Positions 1 through 5,609 of a DNA stretch of 6,711 nucleotides are shown one piece after another. Source of the stretch: Phenylobacterium sp. (GTDB lineage: Bacteria; Pseudomonadota; Alphaproteobacteria; Caulobacterales; Caulobacteraceae); NCBI GenBank assembly GCA_028291285.1, contig JAQGIJ010000609.1, positions 1-6,711 of the forward strand. Reading direction: 5' to 3'. Position 1 is the first letter of the stretch. Each line of letters opens with the position of its first letter. Below the pieces are notes generated by a model. The model was not told where the DNA came from and made no database searches. It was given only the letters and a program-made list of their open reading frames with translations. The position numbers and the translations under genes are program-made.

Positions 1-21
1 CGAAAGTGTAGGTGCATTCGG

Positions 22-65
22 GGCGAGCAGGCCGTCAGGCTTGATCCCTCATCAGTCTGCTCGCC
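22..65 (+). promoter_or_regulatory. Inverted-repeat leader just upstream of pilA
   Basis: A perfect 9-bp inverted repeat, GGCGAGCAG at 22-30 and CTGCTCGCC at 57-65, closes six bases before the pilA Shine-Dalgarno (AAGGAG, 71-76). The 26 bases inside can form two small hairpins (GCC/GGC at 31-40 and TGAT/ATCA at 42-54), so a three-way-junction fold of the transcript is possible. If the transcript starts upstream of 22 this is a structured 5' untranslated region; otherwise it could be a DNA-level operator. No CtrA-type TTAA-N7-TTAA site is visible in the 84 bases available, so the promoter proper probably lies outside the window. The repeat is seen directly; its role is inferred. Confidence 0.4.
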
Positions 66-84
66 ACACAAAGGAGATCGAGCA

Positions 85-258
85 ATGTCAAAGTTTGTGA
101 CCCGCTTCCTGAAGGACGAATCCGGCGCCACGGCCATCGAATACGGCCTGATCGCCGCTCTGATCGCCGCGGTGATCATCACCGCGCTGACCACCATCGG
201 CAGCAACCTGAACGGCACCTTCACCACCATCGGCGCCAAGGTGGCGACCGCCGCCTAG
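85..258 (+). CDS. pilA: Flp/Fap-type pilin PilA
   Basis: This encodes the 57-residue prepilin subunit of the Flp/Tad (type IVb) pilus. Residues 1-14 are a short basic leader ending in Gly14. The processing motif G-A-T-A-I-E-Y (14-20) carries the Glu and Tyr at +5/+6 of the mature protein that define Flp pilins. A hydrophobic stretch (about 21-37, rich in Leu, Ile and Ala) follows, which holds the pilin in the inner membrane and forms the filament core. Length and N-terminus closely resemble Caulobacter PilA as I remember it. The ATG at 85 is preceded by AAGGAG (71-76) with 8-nt spacing, which settles the start. The peptidase that should cut after Gly14, CpaA, is encoded at 1122-1649. A strong terminator follows 26 nt after the stop, so pilA is probably a single-gene transcript, which suits a highly expressed structural subunit. 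Confidence 0.95.
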   Translation: MSKFVTRFLKDESGATAIEYGLIAALIAAVIITALTTIGSNLNGTFTTIGAKVATAA

Positions 259-284
259 TCGCGTCCCACGCGGTTTCGAAGCAG

Positions 285-314
285 CCCCCCGGAGAGCGAT
301 CTCCGGGGGGTTTT
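285..314 (+). terminator. Intrinsic terminator of pilA
   Basis: An 11-bp perfect GC-rich stem (285-295 with 300-310) is capped by the GNRA tetraloop GCGA (296-299) and followed directly by TTTT (311-314). It sits 26 nt after the pilA stop codon. Stem strength, tetraloop and position make a rho-independent terminator the clear reading. It would separate pilA transcription from the downstream acetyltransferase and cpaA. The same 3' hairpin could also protect the short pilA mRNA, which is inference. Confidence 0.88.
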
Positions 315-358
315 GCGTTCTGGGGGTTCCCACCCGGACGAGTAGCCGCCGGCCGCCC

Positions 359-499
359 CCAGCGACCGCTCTACCCCGCGAAAGCGGGGATCCAGGCTTT
401 TTCTGTCCTGCGGCTGTGGCCCCGCCCCAGCGGCTGAAACCAAAACACCTGGGTCCCCACTTTCGCGGTGAAGAGCGGCGACAGGGAGCGGTCACCTGG
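359..499. repeat. Inverted-repeat intergenic element (MITE-like or REP-like)
   Basis: The ends are inverted: CCAG-C-GACCGCT at 359-370 matches the complement of AGCGGTC-AC-CTGG at 487-499. Inside, a 21-nt segment at 376-396 matches the complement of 448-468 at 19 of 21 positions (core CCGCGAAAG-GGGGA-CCAGG). The left arm also folds alone as CCCCGC-GAAA-GCGGGG (374-389), a GNRA-capped hairpin. No transposase gene is present. Motifs of the CGCGAAAGCGGGGA-CCAGG kind are, from memory, scattered through intergenic DNA of many alphaproteobacteria, so this is probably one copy of a family. Copy number cannot be judged from one window, and a non-autonomous transposon is only one explanation. Confidence 0.6.
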
Positions 500-572
500 C
501 CTTGAAGGTCATGGCGGCCGGTCCTTGACCCGGCTGGTCCGGCAGGCTCCGATCTCGCCGTGACATTCAAGG
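500..572. repeat. Long imperfect hairpin overlapping the acetyltransferase GTG
   Basis: Bases 500-517 pair with 555-572 over 18 positions with one mismatch (507/565) and two G-T wobbles (512/560 and 517/555). The best part is CCTTGAAGGTCA (500-511) against TGACATTCAAGG (561-572). The loop is 37 nt (518-554). The hairpin begins at the base after the 359-499 element ends, so the two may form one composite unit. Its right arm contains the GTG at 560-562, the upstream start candidate of the following gene, and would hide it in RNA. Confidence 0.5.
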
Positions 573-1057
573 ACGCGGTTCCTCCCGAGGGAGGACGTAT
601 CGACGACGCGATCTCGATCCGGCGCGCGTCACCCGCCGACGCCGGGGCGATCCGCGCGCTTACCCGCGCCGCCTACGCCAAATGGGTCCCGCTGATCGGG
701 CGCGAGCCGCTGCCGATGACCGCCGACTATGAGCGCGCCGTGCGGGCGCACCGCTTCGACCTTCTGTACCTCGGCCAAACCCTGGCCGGGCTTATCGAGA
801 CCGTGGCCGACGGCGACGAGCTGCTGATCGTCAACGTCGCCGTCGCGCCGGACTTCCAGGGGCGCGGGCTCGGCGTGAGGCTGATGGCGCTCGCCGAGAC
901 GTTGGCGGCGGCGGGGGGGCTGAAGGGCCTGCGCCTCTACACAAACCAGAAGTTCGAGGCGAACATCCGCCTCTACGCCGCGCTCGGCTACCGGGTGACG
1001 CGCGAAGACGCACTGAACGGCGGCGTCGCCCTGCACATGGCCAAGCCGCTGCCCTAG
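560..1057 (+). CDS. GNAT-family N-acetyltransferase (start uncertain)
   Basis: The product is predicted to move an acetyl group from acetyl-CoA to an amine; the substrate cannot be read from the sequence. Measured from the GTG at 560 it has 165 residues. The fold begins near residue 18 (ISIRRASPADAGAIRAL, the usual beta1-alpha1 of GNATs). Motif A is VNVAVAPDFQGRGLG (91-105), with Q-x-x-G-x-G binding the CoA pyrophosphate. Motif B is ANIRLYAALGY (134-144), the common N-x-x-x-x-x-Y-x-x-x-G-F/Y pattern. Residues 1-17 look non-conserved, the GTG has no good ribosome site and lies in a hairpin, and a strong purine-rich site (587-595) sits inside the frame, so translation may begin nearer 599-611. 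It lies between pilA and cpaA, 64 nt before cpaA, but nothing shows a role in pilus biology. Confidence 0.85.
   Translation: MTFKDAVPPEGGRIDDAISIRRASPADAGAIRALTRAAYAKWVPLIGREPLPMTADYERAVRAHRFDLLYLGQTLAGLIETVADGDELLIVNVAVAPDFQGRGLGVRLMALAETLAAAGGLKGLRLYTNQKFEANIRLYAALGYRVTREDALNGGVALHMAKPLP
587..595 (+). promoter_or_regulatory. Strong Shine-Dalgarno-like site without a standard start codon
   Basis: GAGGGAGGA is the best ribosome-binding match near the acetyltransferase, but no in-frame ATG, GTG or TTG follows at working distance. In-frame ATC codons occur at 599 and 611. Initiation at a rare ATC codon, a point change from ATG, or chance similarity inside a longer GTG-started protein are all possible. 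The site matters because it decides the true N-terminus of the gene. Confidence 0.35.
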
Positions 1058-1121
1058 GGGTGCGCCCGCAAACCCTCTGTTCACGCGCCGCGCCGCATGC
1101 TGGGCTCCCTTCGGAGGCGTC

Positions 1122-1649
1122 ATGATCCACTCCATCCAGACCGCGGTGCTGCTGGTCTTCCCGGCCCTGGTGATCCTGGGCGCGGTGCGCGACCTGGTGA
1201 GCTACCGGATCCCCAACTGGATCTCGCTGGCGCTGGTCGCCGGCTTCGCGGTCGCGGCGGGCGTCGGCGCCCTGGTCGGCGTGCCGGCAGGGGCGCTGTG
1301 GCTCGACCTGGCGGTGGGCGCGGCCGCCCTGGTGCTGGGCGTGGCCATGTTCGCCTTCCGCTGGATCGGCGGCGGCGATGCCAAGCTGTTCGCGGCCGCC
1401 GCCCTCTGGATCGGCTGGCCGGCGCTCGAGACCTACCTCGCCGCCACCTGTCTGGCCGGCGGCGCGCTGGCGGCCCTCCTCCTGGCGCTGCGCTCGGCGC
1501 CGGTGCGCGCGCTGGCGCTCTCCGGCCCGCCCTGGTTCGCGCGCCTGGCCGAGCCGGGGGAGAGCGTCCCCTACGGAGTGGCGATCGCCGTGGGCGCGCT
1601 GGCGGCCTTCCCGGCGAGCGCCCTCGTCCGGGCCGCCCAGCTCTTCTGA
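1122..1649 (+). CDS. cpaA: CpaA/TadV-type prepilin peptidase (A24 family)
   Basis: An inner-membrane aspartic protease of 175 residues that removes the leader of Flp pilins and Tad pseudopilins. The two catalytic aspartates are visible: D24 in RDLVSYRIPN (23-32) and D86 in GGGDAK (83-88), the second in the family's GxGD setting. Most of the chain is hydrophobic, with about six membrane segments (roughly 5-21, 34-54, 61-79, 88-98, 103-124 and 151-172). It lacks the N-terminal zinc-binding and methylation domain of larger PilD enzymes, as CpaA/TadV enzymes do. GGAGG (1113-1117) precedes the ATG by 4 nt. The expected substrate, PilA, is encoded upstream. In C. crescentus, as I recall, cpaB follows cpaA; here an aminopeptidase gene follows after 86 nt instead. 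Confidence 0.92.
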   Translation: MIHSIQTAVLLVFPALVILGAVRDLVSYRIPNWISLALVAGFAVAAGVGALVGVPAGALWLDLAVGAAALVLGVAMFAFRWIGGGDAKLFAAAALWIGWPALETYLAATCLAGGALAALLLALRSAPVRALALSGPPWFARLAEPGESVPYGVAIAVGALAAFPASALVRAAQLF

Positions 1650-1735
1650 GCGGTTGCGGAGGCCCCGCGCTTGCGACACAGGAAGGCGACCGCCGCGGCC
1701 CGTTCCGCACCGCCTTGAAGAGCCCCAGGCCCGCC

Positions 1736-3115
1736 ATGTCCGAAGTCATCCTCGAAGCATCCGCCGGCGCCGTCGTCCCCGTCTACGCCCTGACCGATCA
1801 GGAGACGCCGGCCTACCTGGAGGGCGCGCCAGACGCGGTGAAGGCCCACGCCCGGTTCGCCGAGTTCAAGGGCAAGGCCGGCCAGGTGGTCGCCGTCCCC
1901 GACGCCGAGGGCCAGCTGGAGCGCGTGCTCTTCGGCCTCGGCGCCGCGCCCGACGCCATGGGCTTCCGCGCGCTGCCCGCCAAGCTCCCGGCGGGGACCT
2001 ATCGCATCGTCCAGGCGCCGGAGGGGCTGGCCCCCGGCCAGGTGGCGCTGGCCTTCGCGCTGGGGAGCTACCGGTTCGACCGCTACAAGAAGAACGGCGG
2101 CGAACGCGCGCGCCTGGTGGCTGACGGCGCGGACGTCGAGGAGGTGCGCCAGGTGGCGCACGCCTGCGCGCTCGCCCGGGACATGATCAACACCCCGGCC
2201 AACGACATGGGGCCGCGGCAGATCGAGACCATCGCCCGGGAAATCGCCGAGCAGTACGGGGCCCAGATCACCGTCGTCCAGGGCGAGGGGCTGCTGGAGG
2301 CCAACTACCCGGCGGTCCATGCGGTGGGCCGCGCGGCGGTCGCCGAGCGGGCGCCGCGGATGATCGAGATCGCCTGGGGCGAGGAAGGCCTGCCGCTGGT
2401 GGCGCTGGTCGGCAAGGGCGTGGTGTTCGACACCGGCGGGCTCGACATCAAGCCCTCCTCCGGCATGCGGTTGATGAAGAAGGATATGGGCGGGGCGGCG
2501 CATGCGCTGGCGCTGGGCCGGATGATCATGGCCGCCCGGCTGCCGGTGCGCCTGGCGCTGCTGGTCCCGGTGGTGGAGAACGCCATCTCCGGCGACGCCA
2601 TGCGCCCGGGCGACGTCATCGCCTCGCGCAAGGGCCTCTCCATCGAGATCGGCAACACCGATGCGGAGGGACGGCTGATCCTGGCCGACGCCCTGACCCG
2701 CGCCGCCGAGCTGGAGCCGGCGCTGACCATCGATCTGGCGACGCTGACCGGGGCTGCGCGGGCCGCGCTCGGGCCGCAGCTGCCGCCCTTCTTCACCGAC
2801 GACGAGGCGCTCGCCGAGGCCATCGCACGCCACGCCCAGGCCGCCGCCGACCCGCTCTGGCGCCTGCCGCTGTGGAAGGGCTACCTCGAGGCCCTCGACA
2901 CCGAGATCGCCGACATCAAGAACGACCCGGACGCCTGGGCGCAGGCGGGCGCGGTCACCGCCGCCCTGTTCCTGCAGCGCTTCGCCCCGGCCGGGCCCTG
3001 GGCGCATCTGGACGTCTTCGCCTGGAACTCGAAAGCCGGGCCCGGCCGCCCCACCGGCGGCGAAGCCCAGGCGATCCGCGGCCTCTACGCCATGATCCGA
3101 GAGCGCTTCTCGTGA
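1736..3115 (+). CDS. M17 leucyl-type aminopeptidase (PepA family)
   Basis: A cytosolic two-metal aminopeptidase of 459 residues that removes N-terminal amino acids from peptides. The C-terminal catalytic domain (about 140-459) keeps every key residue: metal ligands K227, D232, D250, D309 and E311, and catalytic K239 and R313. Their spacing is identical to E. coli PepA (K270, D275, K282, D293, D352, E354, R356). The family signature NTDAEGRL is at 308-315. The N-terminal domain (1-140) is shorter than in E. coli PepA (503 residues total), as in the shorter PepA-like proteins of alphaproteobacteria. The frame is open far upstream, but that part overlaps cpaA and shows no family resemblance; the protein starts naturally at MSEVILEASAG. 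The ribosome site is weak (AGG, 1727-1729). The stop overlaps the next start by 4 nt, so it is coupled to the C40 peptidase. Confidence 0.93.
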   Translation: MSEVILEASAGAVVPVYALTDQETPAYLEGAPDAVKAHARFAEFKGKAGQVVAVPDAEGQLERVLFGLGAAPDAMGFRALPAKLPAGTYRIVQAPEGLAPGQVALAFALGSYRFDRYKKNGGERARLVADGADVEEVRQVAHACALARDMINTPANDMGPRQIETIAREIAEQYGAQITVVQGEGLLEANYPAVHAVGRAAVAERAPRMIEIAWGEEGLPLVALVGKGVVFDTGGLDIKPSSGMRLMKKDMGGAAHALALGRMIMAARLPVRLALLVPVVENAISGDAMRPGDVIASRKGLSIEIGNTDAEGRLILADALTRAAELEPALTIDLATLTGAARAALGPQLPPFFTDDEALAEAIARHAQAAADPLWRLPLWKGYLEALDTEIADIKNDPDAWAQAGAVTAALFLQRFAPAGPWAHLDVFAWNSKAGPGRPTGGEAQAIRGLYAMIRERFS

Positions 3116-3963
3116 GCCCAGATCCGCGCGTCGCAGACCCGCGGGTCACGCCGTTGCGCGACGGGATCGCGGCGCGCGCGCTGGAAGGGATCGTCCCGGC
3201 CGAGGTCTACCTCGATCCCAAGCCGCTGCGCTGCGCGGTCCCGGCCGCCGCCCTGGGTCGCGCGCCGGACGAGCGCTCCGAGCAGATGGACCAGCTGCTG
3301 TTCGGCGAGGTCTTCGAGGCGCTGGAGGAGGAGGCTGGCGGCTTCCTCTGGGGCCAGGCCCGCCGCGACGGCTATGTGGGCTTTGTCGAGGCCCGCGCGC
3401 TGGGCGCGCCCGGCGAGGCGCCCACCCACCGCGTCGGCGCGATCCGCACCTATGCCTTCGCCCAGGCCAGCATCAAGTCGAAGGCCGCCGGGCCGTATTC
3501 CCAGGGCGCCCTGGTGACCGTCGAGGCCGAAGAGGGCCGGCTTGCCAAGGTGACGGGCGCGGGCTGGATGGCGGTCGAGCACCTCACCCCGATCGGCGCC
3601 TTCGAGGCCGACCCGGCGGCGGTCGCCGAGCGCTACCTCGGCGCGCCTTACCTGTGGGGCGGCCGCGAGAGCCTGGGGCTCGACTGCTCGGGGCTCGTGC
3701 AGCAGGCGCTCCTGGCTTGCGGGCTGGCCTGCCCGCGCGACGCCGACCAGCAATCGCAGCTCGGCCGCGAGATCGACCGTGGCGAGTTCGGCCGCAACGA
3801 CCTGGTGTTCTGGAAGGGACACGTGGCGGTCGGCCTGGATCCCGAGCGCATCCTGCACGCCAACGGCCATCACATGGCCGTCGCGATCGAGCCGCTGGAG
3901 GCGGCCGTCGAACGCATAAAGGCGGCGGGCTCGGGCGAGCCCACCGCCTTTCGCAGACTCTAG
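3112..3963 (+). CDS. C40 (NlpC/P60) peptidase with SH3-like domains
   Basis: A cysteine peptidase of 283 residues, likely cutting a gamma-D-Glu to diamino acid bond in muropeptides, as in dipeptidyl-peptidase VI-like enzymes. Two bacterial SH3-like segments occupy about 58-105 and 106-162. The NlpC/P60 domain covers about 166-283. The nucleophile is Cys192 in LDCSGLVQQAL, the catalytic His is His237 in KGHVAVG, and the likely third residue is His249 in ILHANGHH. There is no signal peptide or membrane segment, so it should act in the cytoplasm on imported peptides rather than on the cell wall directly. The GTG start at 3112 overlaps the aminopeptidase stop (GTGA) with only a weak GAGAG site (3099-3103), indicating translational coupling. 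Pairing with an aminopeptidase fits stepwise peptide breakdown; this pathway is inferred. Confidence 0.9.
   Translation: MSPDPRVADPRVTPLRDGIAARALEGIVPAEVYLDPKPLRCAVPAAALGRAPDERSEQMDQLLFGEVFEALEEEAGGFLWGQARRDGYVGFVEARALGAPGEAPTHRVGAIRTYAFAQASIKSKAAGPYSQGALVTVEAEEGRLAKVTGAGWMAVEHLTPIGAFEADPAAVAERYLGAPYLWGGRESLGLDCSGLVQQALLACGLACPRDADQQSQLGREIDRGEFGRNDLVFWKGHVAVGLDPERILHANGHHMAVAIEPLEAAVERIKAAGSGEPTAFRRL
3918..3951. terminator. Candidate bidirectional terminator inside the C40 gene 3' end
   Basis: AAAGGCGG (3918-3925) pairs with CCGCCTTT (3944-3951), and GGGCTC (3927-3932) pairs with GAGCCC (3937-3942), with one C/A mismatch between the stems and a 4-nt loop (3933-3936). A runs on the left and T runs on the right make it nearly symmetric, so it could end transcripts from both the C40 gene and the convergent cytochrome gene, whose stops are only 12 nt apart. 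It lies wholly within the last 15 or so codons of the C40 gene. The T runs are only three long, so efficiency is uncertain. Confidence 0.5.
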
Positions 3964-3975
3964 AGACCTACGCCC

Positions 3976-4746
3976 TTACGGCTTGTGCGGGTCGGCGCCC
4001 GAGGAGGTCGCGCCGGTGGTGTTCTGCTGGCTCGGCGCGCCCGGGCCCTGGCCCGCGGGGCCGCCGGCGCCGGTGGCTGGCGTCGCCGTCGAGCCAGTGG
4101 CGGTGGGCTGGCCGGGTTTGGCAGCGCCCGGCGCCGTCGCGCCGCCCAGCGCCGCAGTGGGGGTCGGCCCGGTCGTGCCGGCGCTGGCCGCCTTGGTCGC
4201 GGCGGCAGGGTTCGGCGGCGGGATCGGCAGGCTCGAGCCCTGGGTGTGCAGGTAGGCGATGACGTCGATGCGGTCTTCCGGCTTCTTCAGGCCGACGAAG
4301 GTCATCTTCGTGCCGTTGACGTAGGCCTGCGGGCCCTTGAGGAATTCGTAGAGGTGCTCGTAGTCCCAGATCGGCTGCTTGGCGCCGAAGGCCTGCATGG
4401 CCGGCGAATAGGCGAAGCCGGCCTCGGTGCCCGGCTTGCGGCCGACCACGCCCATCAGATCCGGGCCGGTGCCGTTCGCCGTCAGGCTGTGGCAGGACTG
4501 GCACTTGGCGAACACCGCCTGGCCGGCGGCGACATCGGCCTTGGGAAGGACCGTGCCCCAGTCGGGCGGCACGTCGGCGGCGGCAGCGCCTTCTGCGGCG
4601 GTGTCCGCAGCGACTTCCACGGTGTAGCCGGGCTTCTGGACCTTTTCGTCGCTGAAGATCCCGCTGGAGAGCTCGCGAAGGCCCACAATGGCCAGGCCCG
4701 TCGCCAGCAGCGCGCCGGCGACCTTGTTGAAGGAAAGGTCGCTCAT
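3976..4746 (-). CDS. Membrane-anchored class I cytochrome c with low-complexity tail
   Basis: A periplasmic electron carrier of 256 residues tethered to the inner membrane. Residues about 9-24 form an uncleaved membrane anchor (VAGALLATGLAIVGL). After a linker, the haem domain (about 67-170) shows CQSCH (82-86) for covalent haem c, GPDLMGVVGRKPG (94-106) of mitochondrial-type cytochromes c, and M148 in GTKMTF as the likely sixth iron ligand. This is the layout of CycM-type cytochromes, which pass electrons from the bc1 complex to terminal oxidases. Residues about 175-256 are Ala, Pro, Thr and Gly-rich and have no recognisable domain, longer than I expect for the family. An in-frame GTG at 4770 would add 8 residues, but MSDLSFNKVAGA is the familiar N-terminus. 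The gene converges on the C40 gene and diverges from kdsB. Confidence 0.92.
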   Translation of the reverse strand: MSDLSFNKVAGALLATGLAIVGLRELSSGIFSDEKVQKPGYTVEVAADTAAEGAAAADVPPDWGTVLPKADVAAGQAVFAKCQSCHSLTANGTGPDLMGVVGRKPGTEAGFAYSPAMQAFGAKQPIWDYEHLYEFLKGPQAYVNGTKMTFVGLKKPEDRIDVIAYLHTQGSSLPIPPPNPAAATKAASAGTTGPTPTAALGGATAPGAAKPGQPTATGSTATPATGAGGPAGQGPGAPSQQNTTGATSSGADPHKP

Positions 4747-4815
4747 CGTTGTGTAATCGTGCCCTCTCACGGCCGGCAGCGCGGCCGGCGAAAGCGCGGG
4801 AATCCCGCCCCCTTA

Positions 4816-4840
4816 TTGCGCCCGGCTCTCTTACACGCTA
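4816..4840 (+). promoter_or_regulatory. Weak candidate promoter for kdsB-pheA
   Basis: In the 125-nt divergent region (4747-4871), TTGCGCC (4816-4822) is followed after 14 nt by GCTA (4837-4840). This partly fits the housekeeping promoter described for Caulobacter (TTGACGS, 10-14 nt, GCTANAWC), and would start the transcript about 20-25 nt before the kdsB ATG. Only part of each box matches. The same region holds a GCCGGC/GCCGGC hairpin (4772-4789) and a near-palindrome GCGGGAATCCCGC (4796-4808). No convincing promoter is seen for the cytochrome gene. Confidence 0.25.
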
Positions 4841-4871
4841 CCGGCGCTGGCGCAACCGCCCAAGCAGCAGC

Positions 4872-5609
4872 ATGAACCCGATCGTCCTCATCCCCGCGCG
4901 CATGGCCGCGACCCGCCTGCCGGGGAAGCCGCTGGCCGATATCGAAGGCGCGCCGATGATCGTTCGGGTGTTGCGGCAGGCGCAGGCGGCGAAGGCCGGA
5001 CCGGTGGCCGTGGCGGCTGGTGATCGTGAAATCGTCGAGGCCGTACGGGCGGCCGGCGGGACCGCCGTGCAGACCGATCCGGCCCTGCCGTCGGGCTCCG
5101 ACCGCATCCTCGCCGCGCTCGCCGAACTGGACCCGCAGGGCCGCCACGACGTGGTGGTGAACCTGCAGGGCGACATGCCGTTCGTCGGGCCGTCGGTGGT
5201 CGCCCGCTGCGTCGAGCTTCTGGCCCGCGAGCCCGGCTGCGACATCGCCACGGTGGTTGCGCCGGAGGCCTCGCTCGCCGACCGCGCCAATCCGGACGTC
5301 GTCAAGGCCGTGCTCTCGCTGCAGCCGGACGGCAGGAGCGGGCGCGCCCTCTATTTCACCCGCTCGACCCTCTATGGCGAGGCGCCTGTCTGGCGCCATA
5401 TCGGCATCTACGGCTTTCGCCGTGCGGCGCTGGAGGCGTTCAACGCGGCGCCGTCGTCGCCTCTGGAGGCGCGTGAGAAGCTCGAGCAGCTGCGGGCGCT
5501 GGAGCTCGGCCTATCCATCTGGGCCGCCGTGATCGAAACGGCCCCCATCTCGGTCGACAATCCCTCCGACCTGGAACGCGCGCGACAATACGCCAAGGAG
5601 CATCGATGA
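4872..5609 (+). CDS. kdsB: 3-deoxy-manno-octulosonate cytidylyltransferase (CMP-Kdo synthetase)
   Basis: This cytosolic enzyme makes CMP-Kdo from CTP and Kdo, the activated sugar for the LPS inner core (EC 2.7.7.38). The 245-residue length is normal. The N-terminal nucleotide-binding motif is IPARMAATRLPGKPL (7-21). SGSDR lies at 74-78 and NLQGDMP at 97-103, with D101 the usual magnesium ligand. YFTRS (161-165), HIGIY (176-180), EKLEQLRALE (202-211) and VDNPSDLE (228-235, with D229 as second metal ligand) are all typical. The frame is open upstream, but MNPIVLIPAR is the standard family start. The ribosome site is poor, consistent with a short leader. The stop overlaps pheA by 4 nt. As I recall, kdsB next to a cytochrome c and pheA is common in alphaproteobacteria. 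Confidence 0.96.
   Translation: MNPIVLIPARMAATRLPGKPLADIEGAPMIVRVLRQAQAAKAGPVAVAAGDREIVEAVRAAGGTAVQTDPALPSGSDRILAALAELDPQGRHDVVVNLQGDMPFVGPSVVARCVELLAREPGCDIATVVAPEASLADRANPDVVKAVLSLQPDGRSGRALYFTRSTLYGEAPVWRHIGIYGFRRAALEAFNAAPSSPLEAREKLEQLRALELGLSIWAAVIETAPISVDNPSDLERARQYAKEHR

Noticed and set aside
1..84. CtrA-type control site for pilA
   Set aside because: Expected from Caulobacter biology, but no TTAA-N7-TTAA pattern is present in the short upstream stretch available.
320..362. CTGGGGG/CCCCCAG inverted repeat after the pilA terminator
   Set aside because: It is only 7 bp of low-complexity G/C with a 29-nt loop, expected by chance in such DNA.
88..570. 160-codon minus-strand open frame across pilA and the intergenic repeats
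   Set aside because: It runs antisense to pilA and through the terminator and inverted repeats; the product has no recognisable features.
1097..1735. In-frame 213-codon upstream extension of the M17 aminopeptidase
   Set aside because: It overlaps cpaA, whose aspartate motifs and membrane profile are clear, and the extension has the composition of a shadow frame. The family N-terminus fits the ATG at 1736.
1571..3007. 478-codon open frame antisense to the M17 aminopeptidase
   Set aside because: Its product has no recognisable domain and is rich in Arg, Gly, His and Gln, as expected for the reverse of a GC-rich gene. The plus-strand frame has all M17 active-site residues.
4788..4806. Resemblance of GCGAAAGCGCGGGAATCC to the arm of the 359-499 repeat
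   Set aside because: The match needs two single-base insertions, and there is no inverted partner or matching end sequence nearby.
4749..4871. 41-codon N-terminal extension of kdsB
   Set aside because: The extension is Arg/Ala/Pro-rich, while MNPIVLIPAR at 4872 is the standard start of the family.
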